DNA from: Entrophospora sp. SA101
Lineage: Eukaryota > Glomeromycota > Glomeromycetes > Entrophosporales > Entrophosporaceae
Length of the DNA stretch: 64,000 bases
Assembly: GCA_958430865.1 (NCBI GenBank)
Contig: CAUDNR010001946.1
Span: forward strand, 16,004 to 80,003
Direction: 5' to 3'
The translations under genes and the position numbers were made by a program. Positions 22,537 to 37,992 of this stretch are shown here, in pieces. The notes beneath the pieces were generated by a model. It saw nothing but the letters and a program-made list of their open reading frames with translations. It was not told the origin of the DNA and made no database searches. Within the stretch, counting starts at the first letter, position 1. Each line of letters starts with the position of its first letter.

Positions 22537-24351
22537 TATTATGATATTGATTATGTCAACTTTACTAAGATTATTTTTTTAATTTATTAAAATTGGTAGA
22601 TTACAACATCCCCTAAGTTTATTATTTATTTCTTGGAAAATATATTAATAATTAATATGTGAGCATTTAAAATAAATCATTTTAATAAAAGTGATTATTG
22701 AAACCTTTTTAAAGAAAGTTTAGAAGGTTACAATAAACAAAAGATTATTATTATAATAGCTGAAATATACTATGGGCTATTAATGTGTATAGAAATGAAT
22801 GTCAAGCAAGAAACATTTTCAGCACCGAGGTTTACTTGTCATACTAATACTGTAACAGGATCCCAATAATTTTTTAAATATGCACATCTAATATAAGTTC
22901 CCGGCTAAGCTATAGCATGCTTTAAAAAATGCCCAAGTTTTTACAGGTAAAGTTTTTTTGCGTCCCGGCTAATATAAGGGCAAAATTATTTATAAAATAT
23001 ATTAGCAACAGTATACTACTAATACATTAGTAACGCATCATTTTTGGAAATTTTTTTACTTTCCAGACAATGAAGAATGCTCACAGCAAAAAAAGACCCT
23101 TATTACATATTTTGATTTAAGCCACAAAAAGGGTAAAAATAAATATAGTGAAGAAATTATACCTTCTAATACATTAAATCAACTACTTAATCACCCTTTA
23201 ATTGCTGATAATATTCATAAAAAGCATTCCTTTAATGAAATTTGTGAGTGATACGGATGATGATGAATCTGATGAGTATAATGATAATCATGCTCATTTC
23301 GGGAAAGATTACTTGTAAAGTTATTATGCTTAAACATTTTCTCTTTTCGATTATTGGAACAAACTTTACGCTTAGCAAATTCATCATTTTCACCTATTAA
23401 ATTATAATAATATCTGGCTCTCCACATTATAGTCGATCGTGAGTTTCTTCACACCTTTTTTTTATGAGGCAAAGATTGTGGTGTTTCCATCAAGAATCGT
23501 CAATTAAATTCGCTGAAAATCTTTACTTTATTAATATTAATATTAATATTAAAAACCAAATATTCGAATTATCATGCCCAATCAGATAGTAATACATATG
23601 TAAACTCGATAAGTCGGCCAAAATTTTCACCCCATTTTCTTAATATTTAAGTAATTTAATTCGATAAGTCGGTTTACTCGATAAGTCGGTCATATGAGCT
23701 CACTCCCACATGACCGATTTATCGAGTTTACATATGTACCACATTTTTATGAAATGCTATCAATATTTCCAATAAGCTTGGTCTTTGTGTGATTTCGCAA
23801 TATTACAGACAAGTTTTTTACATTTAAATTTGTTAATTAATCACTAATAAAAAAATTATATATATTTGTTTTTTAGCATTTCGCATATTTTCATATTTCT
23901 AATTATCCTTTGTTTATGCTACTCTCAAAATGTCAGCAAGGCGTCGCAGAAAATGTAGTGATACTGACGTACCTGTAAATCTACAACACCTTTATCTATC
24001 AAAGAAACACTTGGTCGTGTGTATGCTGATTGTAATTCTACTTTATTGTTGATTATTTTAAGTTAAGAATACTAGCGCCAAATGACAACAATAAATGTAA
24101 TATTTTATTATTTTATTACCTGCAAATTTTTTTATCATCATCAAAAATGTCGTTGATTCTATTCATGATCACATTGGTAAAAATCACCACAAAAACTAAT
24201 GAAACAGTCTCTGGCGAGGTGGTGCTTTGGCTAAATGAGAGATTTCGGTTATTTAGAATTCAAGATGTTTAATGAATATTTATTTCATGATATAATTATT
24301 AATCTAATTACTCAAATTTCAGACCATATGTTCGTTTTCATTTTCAGCACG
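22537..24351. other. Gene-poor spacer with a small foldback element
   Basis: AT-rich sequence with duplicated 'cccggctaa' (near 22900 and 22965) and short broken coding-like stretches near 23090-23210. No gene is supported. It contains the foldback element at 23593-23738. Confidence 0.45.
23593..23738. mobile_element. 146-bp MITE with 25-bp terminal inverted repeats
   Basis: The left arm (23593-23617, tacatatgtaaactcgataa...) and right arm (23714-23738) are inverted copies with one mismatch. The motif actcgataagtcgg is repeated inside, as in subterminal repeats of pogo/Tigger-derived MITEs. It has no coding capacity, and its ends begin and end with TA. Confidence 0.7.
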
Positions 24352-24847
24352 TCAAGCATGTACAGTCCTTGCTGAGGCCACCTTAACAAGATCATCACGG
24401 CACTTTTTATCTATTGGTAGGTATATTGCACCGGGCATCTCGTTTTCCATATCCTCTAACTCTTTACTTGTATATGCTGGTCCATACTTTTTAATTTCTT
24501 GTTTATATATCAATACCCAGCTATCTTCATGCCCATTGAATGTACCCCTATCTAGATTGTCAAAGAAGGCGATCATATTAAATCCTGTTTCGCCATCAAA
24601 TTCCAAAGCATCTTCACCTGCTATGTAAAAAAAAGCTGTTCCTCTGTCATGTACATTCATTGAAGCAGGCCATTTGAAGTCAGGACCTACACGATCTACA
24701 AGGACATTATGTTAAATTATCGCAAATGTATTACTTGTACACTAAACTGAAAATTTCAGCTTTACCTAGAAATTTCAGAGCTTGCCCTGGACTTGTTTCA
24801 TATTTGAGAAGAGAACTAACGGTCTCAGGTGGATTGGAAATTGGCAT
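24352..24847 (-). CDS. Unrecognised protein, two or more exons
   Basis: Exon 24766-24847 (MPISNPPETVSSLLKYE...) joins at phase 1 to exon 24352-24695 (DRVGPDFKWPASMNVHDRG to stop), about 141 aa. Conserved-looking stretches are GTFNGHEDSWVLIYKQEI, KKYGPAYTSKELEDMENE and MPGAIYLPIDKK. I do not recognise the family. Possible upstream exons exist: 25065-25091 (MSASNEKRK) and one near 24980 (RESIFKIPKLLKKGKKK). The frame into the third exon meets a TAA just before the ATG at 24847, so either translation starts there or the 5' model is wrong. There is no signal peptide or membrane helix. Confidence 0.5.
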
Positions 24848-25240
24848 AGGTTAATCAAGCTGGTTGGGTGCTATATCAAGTGTTTATTGAGAATGAATTT
24901 TGATCATTTAATAACGATGGAATGTTAATGACAAAGCCAAACCTTTTTTTTTCCTTTCTTTAAAAGCTTGGGTATCTTGAATATACTCTCTCTTCCTGTA
25001 ACAAGGATAATAAATAAGAAAAACGGTATAGATTTGGAAGGTTCAATATATTTTTGGTGTTTACCTTTCTTTTTTCGTTAGAAGCAGACATGATCAAATA
25101 AATTTCATGAAACTAATCAAAGTTAATATGTCTGTAATGAAATTACATCACAATTACACTGATATTTTATTGATGTTATCTGTGTACCTTAACAGTCACA
25201 GAACATGTCACGCAGATCAATAGTAATAGGGAGTTAGTTG

Positions 25241-25286
25241 TACAGTCAACCCTCCATAAGTGCACCAGACAAGACCGTGCACTTAT
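25241..25286. mobile_element. Solo pogo/Tigger-like end with hairpin
   Basis: The sequence tacagtcaaccctccataag resembles the tacagtcaaacctc ends elsewhere in the window. It is followed by a 10-bp perfect hairpin (ataagtgcac 25256-25265, gtgcacttat 25277-25286). No partner end was found nearby. Confidence 0.4.
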
Positions 25287-25634
25287 AGAACAAAAGTATT
25301 TTATTGGTGTTATTTAAATGTCAATGTTCCTTCAAAAACTCCTAACCCAGTTACGATTTGCTTGGCCTTTTCAACTAAAATAGCATCACTTAAGATTAAG
25401 CGTCAAGTTCGTTTCATTGATTCCCTCAACCACGTCAATACAGAGGAAGGACCAACTCCATTCATGATTTTTTCACCAAGGGGCATTATGTGTAAGCCAC
25501 AATCAAAGGAATAACTAATCAAAACTTTGTGTTATGTTTTGACCGCCCTTAAGGCATCTATTATCTTTCATTTCATCCATTGTTTGCTATCTTGAAAATG
25601 TAGGTATTTTATAAACGAATATCCATTCTCAGGC

Positions 25635-26000
25635 TCTCCACAAAATGAAAATCGTGCATCGCGATCTCCTTTGGAATAACGTGTTAAAGTCCATAGATCG
25701 AGACGGTTGGTTCATTATCGATTTCAATTATGCGTGCAGTGCTCTTTCAAATATTCCTAGCACACAATTAGCTAAAGAAAGTCATGAACCCGAGATTTTC
25801 AAATCCCATCACAACGAGAATGTTGATATTTGGTCTGTCGGATATTTAATTCTGTTGAGCTTCAAGGATCGGATTAATTGAAAGTCTATGCAAGGATGAA
25901 TTCAATAGATCAACAACCGAAGATGCTTTGCGGTGATTTTGGAGGAAATATAGAGATGTTCTCGAAGATTTTTTTGGAAGAGAGAGGAAATGGATGAATC
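25635..26000 (+). pseudogene. Protein kinase fragment, frameshifted
   Basis: After an acceptor-like 'tctcag' the frame reads ALHKMKIVHRDLLWNNVL, the catalytic-loop HRD motif. It continues with DGWFIIDFNYA at the DFG position (Gly replaced by Asn) and VDIWSVGYLI (subdomain IX). The frame closes at 25881, but a +1 shift at about 25872 restores reading (GLIESLCKDEFNRSTTEDALR) before another stop. N-terminal lobe sequence was not found; a possible upstream piece at 25260-25514 is not kinase-like to my eye. Kinase families are greatly expanded in arbuscular mycorrhizal fungi, and this looks like a decayed member. Confidence 0.6.
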
Positions 26001-27006
26001 ATAACTAATTATTGATAAAAATGTGAAACAGCTACGTCTGTTTGAAGGATTAATTTTTTAAATGCTTGAGTCATCCGTAAAATATTAATATAATAATAAT
26101 GATTCAAATTCTGCCCGAACGGGTTGTTAATTTAGATTATATGGCAGGGTTGCGCAAACCCTTTTTCAACAAAAAAATCTTCGGCGTTAGTGTTAATTTA
26201 GGCACGTAATTTTTTTCCCGAATCTACTAGAATTCACAAATAATATCACCTTGACATTACGCGTTCATGGAAGCCTAGTTCTGGATTAATCTAATAAAGA
26301 ATTTCTGACCGAGTCCAATCTCTACACCCACAATCGTGGTTTAAACAAATAGCGCTATTAAATCAAGGCACAATATATTTATGGTATAAATATTACAATG
26401 GTAAATATTACATATTTACGAGAGAAGGCCATACATAAATTAGTTCAATAATGGATTATTATTGTTTATCTGTAGTGATTGATTTGAAAATTTTGACTAA
26501 TGTATAATTTACAATATAATGGACAAAAATATAATTTGCTTTTAATACAAAAACTGTTATCCATAGTCCTTGACTCTTTTCGTTTAACAATGTCTATTTT
26601 ATCATCTTTTCTCATCAAGTCTGTCGGAGGGTTAATTTATCAAGTATCTCGAGTGCCTCCTTCGCTGTTTAATTGTGGAAAAATCGTGCCAATGAAATAC
26701 TTTAGTTTCCATGATCCTTGTACCCAACCAAGAACAGAAAATTTCCTTTATTGATTGTTTACGAAGAATCTCAAATATCATCGCCCATTATGATATGTCA
26801 ATCCTTCAAAATAAAGAAACCAAGACAAATCTATTAATCAATAATATATAAAATTCAATTACAACGCGAATATTATATGTAGTAAACCTTTCTTTACTTT
26901 AGGTAATGAATTAACATAATAAGAGCAATTTTATTATTATCATTATTTTTATATTAATTAATATAAATACATCTATCTATATATACACATACACGCACCA
27001 AAAAAA
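26001..27006. other. AT-rich spacer, no gene supported
   Basis: An 84-codon open frame at 26500-26754 (+) lacks any recognisable motif. The rest is AT-rich with CA/TA repeats near 26970-26996. It is the downstream flank of the Prp2 gene. Confidence 0.45.
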
Positions 27007-30701
<3,695 letters not shown>

Positions 30702-30836
30702 ATTTGATGCTGATTAGATCTATAAGAAATTTGTAAAAAGATTAGAGATTTACCAGTGGTGGAAGAGAATTTTAAAATGGATCTACATTGATGTAGATCA
30801 CTATTTAAAATCTATTGATATTAAAGAATTTCAAAA
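30702..30836. promoter_or_regulatory. 135-nt bidirectional promoter, PRP2 / PIM1
   Basis: The Prp2 ATG (- strand, 30701) and Lon ATG (+ strand, 30837) are only 135 nt apart, with no room for separate classical promoters. The palindromic-looking atctacattgatgtagat (30780-30797) lies in the interval. Shared regulation is inferred from spacing. Confidence 0.6.
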
Positions 30837-33800
30837 ATGTCAATAAGAACTATTAATTTATGGTCAAAATTTTTTTCGCAATATACAGCACCAACCACAT
30901 TGTACACTCATTCTACAATTTTGCATTTAATTAGGCATAACAACATTCAAAAATCATTAATTTATAATGAACCACGGATTTTACAAATTACACGAGGTTT
31001 TCGCCGTGGAAAATCAAAACTTAGTTCAGACTCGTCTCAAAATTCTAATAGTGACGGATCAAAAGGTGATGATGGAAAGGGAGAAGGTGATAATAAGAAT
31101 GGAAACCAAAACGGTTCTAGTAACGATAATGGTGGCGGTGGTGGTGGTAATAGTAGTAGTGATAATCCAAGTGATGGTAGTAAAGGTGATGGATCTAATA
31201 AAGGTAGTGGTGGTGGTGATGGACCTGCTGATACTCCGGCACCCAAATCACCATTTGAAGGAATACATAGGACTTTACATGTTTTGGAAACAACTATGCA
31301 AAAACCAACAATACCTGAAATCTATCCACAAGTATTGGCATTGCCAATTGCCAGAAGGCCATTATTCCCAGGATTCTATAAAGCTGTTGAAATTAAAGAT
31401 GCAAATGTTACAGCTGCTGTGAAAGAATTAATGAAACGTGGTCAACCTTATGTTGGAGCATTCCTTTTAAAAGATGAAGAGCTTGATGTTGATACAATTA
31501 CTAATATTGCACAAGTTTATAAAGTGGGAGTATTTGCACAGATCACAAGTGTTTTCCCTGCAAATGGAGCCCAAGATGAAAATTCTTTGACTGCTGTTTT
31601 ATATCCTCATCGAAGAATTCGTATTACTGAACTTATACCACCAACAACACAAAGCAGCGCACCAGAAGCTGAAATTGTTGCTGAACCTGGTCCTTCAGTT
31701 AATGAAGAACCAATAAAAAAAGGTAAGTTAAAAATTTTAAATTTTTATAAAAGATTAATAAAGTTCTTAAAACCATACATATCAATTCAATTAATTCATC
31801 ATTTTTTTTTTAAAAAAAAAAGAATCTGAACCTCAATATGCAACTTCATTCCTTGAAAATTATAATGTGTCACTTGTGAATGTAGAAAATTTACATGATG
31901 AACCTTATAATAGGAAAAATCAAATCGTTCGTGCCATTACATCAGAAATTGTTGCAGTTTTCAAAGATATTGCAACATTAAATCCACTATTTCGTGATCA
32001 AATTGCCAATTTTTCCATGTCACAATCTGCTGGAAATGTTTTTGAAGAACCAGCAAAATTGGCTGATTTCGCAGCTGCAGTATCTACAGGTGAACCAAAT
32101 GAGTTACAAGAAGTTCTTGAGAGTCTAGTTATTGAAGAAAGATTGCAAAGATCTTTGTTAGTTCTTAAGAAAGAGTTAGTAAATGCTCAATTGCAAAGTA
32201 AAATCAGTAAGGAGGTAGAATCTAAAATTGCAAAACGACAAAGAGAATATTATTTGATGGAACAATTAAAGGGTATCAAAAAAGAATTGGGGATTGAATC
32301 AGATGGAAAGGATAAATTGGTTGAAAAATTCAAAGAAAAAGCAGAAAAACTTGCCATGCCAGAAACTGTTAAAAAAGTTTTTGACGAGGTAAAACAATTT
32401 ATTTAATTAAAACCTCACTTAGATACATGCATTAGTATATAAAATTATCAATCCTGTACATTCTCAGTTTCTTTTTAATTTTATTAGGAAATTAATAAAC
32501 TTGCACATCTGGAGCCTGCAGCTTCTGAATTTAATGTCACAAGGAATTATTTAGACTGGCTTACACAAGTACCATGGGGACAAAGATCTCCTGAAAATTA
32601 TAATATTAAACACGCAGTGAAAGTTTTAGATGAAGATCATTATGGGCTTCAAGATGTAAAGGATCGAATATTAGAATTCATAGCTGTTGGAAAATTGAGG
32701 GGCACTGTTGAAGGCAAGATTTTATGTTTCGTTGGGCCTCCTGGTAAGTTATATAGACACATAGCATAAATCTTTATATCATTTGATTATAAATTGATTA
32801 TTTTTTTTTATTGATAGGTGTTGGCAAAACATCTATTGGAAAATCAATTGCTAGAGCATTATCTAGACAATTTTATCGATTTAGTGTTGGTGGACTTACA
32901 GATGTTGCTGAAATTAAGGGACATCGTCGTACATATGTAGGAGCTATGCCCGGTAAAGTTGTCCAGGCATTGAAAAAAGTTCAAACCGAAAATCCATTGA
33001 TACTGATTGATGAAGGTATGAATGAATAAAAAATATCCATGCTATATAGGTTTCAATTAATTAATCTAATAGCTTTTAATTTAAAATATATATATACATA
33101 TAGTTGATAAGATTGGACGTGGCCATCAAGGTGATCCATCATCAGCTCTTCTTGAACTCCTTGATCCTGAACAAAATTCATCTTTCTTGGATCATTACAT
33201 GGATGTTCCGATAGATTTATCAAAAATACTATTTGTTTGTACTGCCAATGTTGTGGATACTATACCGCTTCCGTTACTTGATCGTATGGAGGTGATTCAA
33301 TTGTCTGGATATGTTGCTGATGAAAAGGTAGCAATAGCTTCTAAATATTTAGCACCTACAGCTAAAGAAATGGCAGGATTACAGAATGTAGAAGTTACAA
33401 TTCAACAAGATGCAATTGAAACTTTGATTCGTTCATATTGTCGAGAAAGTGGTGTCCGTAATCTTAAGAAACATATTGATAAAATATATCGTAAAGCTGC
33501 TCTCAAAATAGTAAATGAAATAAAAGAAGAAATAATACCAGAAGATCAAGGAGTTATAAATAACAATAAAGAAACAGAATCGCCACCATCACAATCAACA
33601 ACAATAGAGCAAGCACCAAAAAATGAGTTCTCCACAACTACAGAACCACAGAAACCATTAGAAGTTCCTGAGGGCATTCATGTTAATATTACCTCAGAAA
33701 ATTTGAAAGATTATGTTGGTCCACCTGTATGGCATTCCGACCGTTTATACGATCATACACCACCTGGTGTTGTTATGGGTTTAGCATGGACAAGTATGGG

Positions 33801-34600
33801 TATGTAAGATTATTGACATTGATTGGGTGATTGCTTATTAAAAAAAACAAATCTTAATTTTTCGATATTTATTTATTTATTTATTAAGGTGGTTCCGCAT
33901 TATACGTTGAGTCTACTTTAGAATCTATTATTAATAAAAAATCAACACCTTCACTTTCAAAAACTGGACAAATGGGTGATGTGATGAAAGAATCTACTAC
34001 TATTGCTTATACATATTCAAAAAGTTTGATGGTTCGACAATTTCCAGAAAATAAATTTTTCGAAAAGGCAGCTATACATCTTCACATACCAGAAGGAGCT
34101 ACTCAAAAAGATGGTATTTGTTTATATGACTGTTGCTTTATATTTTTTTTTAATTTTTTTTTTGTATTGAAAAATTAATAATAATGGATAATATTGTGAT
34201 TAATTGTTAAGGACCATCTGCTGGAATTACTATGACCACATCGCTTTTATCATTAGCATTATCAAAACCTCTTGACCCTACAATAGCAATGACAGGTGAA
34301 TTAACGTTGACAGGAAAAGTTTTAAAAATCGGAGGCCTTAGAGAGAAAGCAGTAGCAGCCAAAAGGTCAGGAGTGAAAACTATAATTTTTCCTGATGCAA
34401 ATATAAGTGATTGGGAGGAATTACCTGATAATGTAAAAGAAGGTTTAACAGGTGTGCCAGTAGCATGGTATAACGATGTTTTCAAAGTGGTTTTTGGTGA
34501 TATAAGTAAAGAATATGCAGAAAAGGTTTGGACAGATTTTTCAAAGAAATTTCCTGAAATAGAAGATAAAAAAGATAAAAAAATGAGTGATGATCAATAA
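30837..34600 (+). CDS. PIM1: Mitochondrial Lon protease (Pim1)
   Basis: This ATP-dependent serine protease degrades misfolded matrix proteins and binds mitochondrial DNA. Seven exons (30837-31722, 31823-32388, 32488-32743, 32818-33015, 33104-33799, 33889-34113, 34212-34600) encode 1071 aa (yeast Pim1 1133). A basic presequence ([13 protein letters not shown]) is followed by a Gly/Ser/Asp-rich linker, the Lon substrate-binding domain from about residue 165 ([16 protein letters not shown]), a coiled region, Walker A GPPGVGKT (about 567-574) and Walker B PLILIDEVDKIGRG. The protease domain has catalytic Ser945 in DGPSAG and Lys988 in [11 protein letters not shown], 43 residues apart as in E. coli Lon (679/722). 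An acidic/Gln insertion ([14 protein letters not shown]) lies between the AAA lid and the protease domain. Confidence 0.95.
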
Positions 34601-35660
34601 AATTTGTATATGATATTTGGACATTGTAATTATTATTCAAAATAATTTTTCATTAATAATTCCAAGAAAAGTTTTATAAAATCACTATTTATTTATTATG
34701 GGAAATAAAATATACATGACAAGAAGGGCAATGCCCATTATTACTATAATTAATATCAAATTCGTTACACGAGTATTTCCCGTAATATCTTTCAATTCTA
34801 GATTTTTTAAAAAAAAAAGTAAGCTGTTATTTTAATTTAAAAAAAAATTTTTTTTCTCAGTAAAGATGATGATGATTCATGACAATGGCAATTAAATTTA
34901 AATTAATTTTTGAAATTGTAGTTACGTGGACACTGGACTTGTTATTAAAAATATCACCAGGGGAAAAGAATATGCTGTTTTGTTGATGACGATTTCTAAT
35001 CACATTACATTATTGTTATTATAAACGTTTATGTCAATTTAAATTTTGGGTGGAATGTTTGGATATAAAATTATGATTAGCTAATTGAAATTCACGCGCG
35101 TGAATTTCAAAAAATTGACAGAGATTTCAAATTCACGCACAACCACAATTATAGTTGGTTCCGTAATTCCCGTTATTATTATTACTATTACTATTACTAT
35201 TACTATTACATGGAATTACGGTGATAGTAATAATAGGGTATTAGTATATTACGGTCACAGTATCTTGTTATATTATGCATGTGTGGCTTATCGCACGGCA
35301 ATGGTAACGCGCTAATTAAACTTTCTAATTGATCTGCAAAGAACTGTGCCTCACAAATAAAAATTCAAAAGAGAGGAAGAGGAAAAAAATCAAGTTCGGA
35401 TTAATAAGAATTTATCTACTTTGTTAAAGTTTGAAGTTCAATCACAGTGTGAGGTCTTTTTTTTTTTTAAAAAAAAATTATATATTGTTGGCACAATAAA
35501 TAAATACTAAATTTCGAGTCGGCTTGAGCTGTCTTGACCGGGATCTTGAGAACATGAAAATAACGTGGAAACAATTCAAGCTTTCGTTATACACTGTGTG
35601 TAATTTGATTGGCTGAAGATATTCACAATTCATCTCGATTAAATTTTTCTTTAAAAAATA
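34601..35660. other. Spacer downstream of PIM1
   Basis: AT-rich intergenic DNA with a palindrome near 35087-35107 (attcacgcgcgtgaat), ATT/ACT repeats near 35173-35210 and T/A runs. No gene supported. Confidence 0.5.
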
Positions 35661-36990
35661 ATGTTTAATAAATATTTTTCAACTATTAATCCGAAATATC
35701 TAAATATCCAATTTCAATTTCAAAATCTCAAAATAACAATAACTTCAAGATATCTATATAATAGTAATAAATTACTAGATGACTTTAACAACAATAATTC
35801 TAATGAAACATTACCACCACCATCATCGTCACCAGATAATGGAAAATTTACAATTTCTACTGAAAGTGAAAAAACCCAACAACAAACGAAATCAGATTTA
35901 GAATCTTTATTGTTTCCTTCCGCCTCTTCTCTTCATCAGCCTCGCCCGTCTCGTTTTCAAGTATACTTAAAGAGCATAGTAGATTAAGCACTAATACGAT
36001 AACACCATCATCCCCTTCTTACATGTTGAGACAATGGGATAGAGCGCCAGGAAAATTGACAGATTCCAACATCAGCAGGATTCTTAATCCAAGCATGATG
36101 CAACAAATCGTTTCATAAGGATCGACGGATTGGCAAGCACTGTAATTACTAAAAATATTTTGTTTTTGTCAAGTGAAGTAAACGGATATCAAAAAAGTAT
36201 TGATGATGGTAAGATATTTTTTGCATATTATTTAGATTACAATTATAGATTAATTGCATATTATTATGAGCCACTTAATACATCAATCAAAGTTTTAATG
36301 CTTCGTAATCGCATTTTCAATTTCAATGGATCAGTAATTGTTCGATTCAAAAGTATTACGTTTGCAGAAAACTTTATATATATACGCACCAACTGAATTT
36401 TTTTAAGTGGTGGAGGTCAATTGAAAATGAATTTATTATACGTAAATTAAAATTAAAGCTTACCGCCTTATGATAATTATTATTATGATTATTATAATTA
36501 CAGTTGAAAGCACAAGACTTTGGTTATGAGGAAATGCTAAATCAATTGAAAATGTATAAAAAAAGTACTATTATGAAATTTGGTCCGAATCAAGGAAAAA
36601 GTGTCATAATTACAGGAATTCCAAAGGACATTAATTGGATAATTAGATCAAAAATTTTATCTGATTTTCCCTTCACTTAGAAATGAGGAATATATTTTTC
36701 CTTTGCCAAAGTAAGTTTTCATTATTGTAATTATGAATTTATTTTGAATTAATTATTGTTACACAAAATTTACTCAACTACCTCGAGATTTCTTGTTAAA
36801 TTAAATAATACAAATGATGCATTCCATATTGCAAGAATATTTAATAGTACCTATTTTTTCCCAGGAACATTATGGTGAAAAATATAAAATAAAAGATTTC
36901 CGTGACATATTAATAGAATATATTTGGTATGTTATAAATATTTCCAAGTTATATAACAAAAATAATAAAAATAAATATAATAAATATAAT
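35661..36990 (+). pseudogene. Frameshifted gene with mitochondrial-type presequence
   Basis: It opens with a basic, Ser/Tyr-rich leader (MFNKYFSTINPKYLNIQF) like a mitochondrial presequence. Coding-like sequence then jumps frame several times: near 35965 into ILKEHSRLSTN and SPSYMLRQWDRAPGKL; near 36108 into RFIRIDGLASTVITKNILF; a 3' part at 36505-36715 (LKAQDFGYEEMLNQL, GKSVIITGIPKDINW) with a shift near 36680; and a last part at 36790-36960 (RFLVKLNNTNDAFHIARIF then HYGEKYKIKDFRD). IITGIP and FLVKL...DAFHIAR recall RNA-recognition-motif strands, but I cannot name the family. Several shifts argue for decay over a single sequencing error. Confidence 0.55.
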
Positions 36991-37046
36991 AAATATAAAT
37001 AAAATATATTACAAAATAACCCTTTCCCCACTCCCCAATCTATTAT

Positions 37047-37691
37047 TTAACTCGTAGTAGTAGCTAAAGGAGTACCAATTGATAAATTATTGGTGGGTAA
37101 TCTACTTATTGTAGTTGATTGGCCTGGTTGTGTCCTAAAAATTCAACGTAAAAATGATTTAATAAACGATTTTCAATAAATAAATATGCAATTAAATTAT
37201 CAAATAATTAATTACATTATATCTTTGGCAAATGGCTTCCAAGTTGATGAAGTTGGAACATTATTGTTTGTAGCAACAGAAGTAGGAGTCGCAGCCAAGG
37301 TGGTATCATCAACAATATTATATGAAGTTGTTTCTTTTTTTGTTGCATTTGAAGTGGTTTTTGTTGTTTTTTTTGTAGCTGCAGCTTTGGAAGTTGTAAT
37401 TGGTTCCTTTTTATTTCTTGCCATTGCTGTTGTTGTCGTTGTTTTTGTTTTTGTTTTCGATTTGGTTGTTGTTGTTGTTGTTGTTGTTGTTTCTTTGGTT
37501 GTTGTTGTTATTGTTATTGTTGCAATTGGAGCTTCTTTTGTTACTTCTGGTGTTGTCGGTTCTGGAGTTTTTTCTGTTGGTGTTTCATTTGCTGCTGATA
37601 TCGTTTCATCTGCTGTCGTTGTTGTTGAATCACTTGATTCAACAACTACAAATGTTGGTGCAGGTGTGGTATACTGACTGAATGGAATAGA

Positions 37692-37728
<37 letters not shown>

Positions 37729-37992
37729 GCATTAGTATTAGTATTATTATTATTATTATTATTATTACTAATATTATCCGTAAACAGAACTTTCTCTTTA
37801 TTTTAACATGCAAAATTATTATAATTACTTTATTACTTACGAAAACGGTCCGTCTCTTCTTTCCATTCCAATATTATTGTGTTGTGCTGTAACATTTAAC
37901 ATTATTGCATTCAACAACAATAAAAATATTAATAAATACGGAAAGATATCTATTTTTCTCTTTACTAGTGGTATTAGTATTGATAATATCAT
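37047..37992 (-). CDS. Secreted Thr/Lys-rich low-complexity protein
   Basis: Three exons (37841-37992, 37216-37677, 37047-37134; phases 2 and 2) encode 233 aa. The N-terminus has a basic start and long hydrophobic core (IFPYLLIFLLLLNAIML) with a likely cleavage after VTA, before QHNN, so it should enter the secretory pathway. The mature part is dominated by Thr, Ala, Lys and Glu (runs of Thr separated by KSKTKTK; PTEKTPEPTTPEVTKEAP) and ends LATTTS. There is no GPI signal or membrane helix at the C-terminus. Such Thr-rich chains are typically O-glycosylated wall or secreted proteins; a symbiosis effector is possible but unproven. All splice sites keep frame across (TTG)n/(TTA)n-type repeats. 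Confidence 0.65.

Noticed and set aside
30967..31422. Met/Val-rich frame inside PIM1
   Set aside because: It is a +1 shadow of the Gly/Asp linker and Lon N-terminal domain.
37186..37681. Two long Val/Leu-rich frames on the + strand
   Set aside because: They are the antisense of the Thr-rich coding exon; ACA/AAC repeats read as GTT/TTG in reverse.
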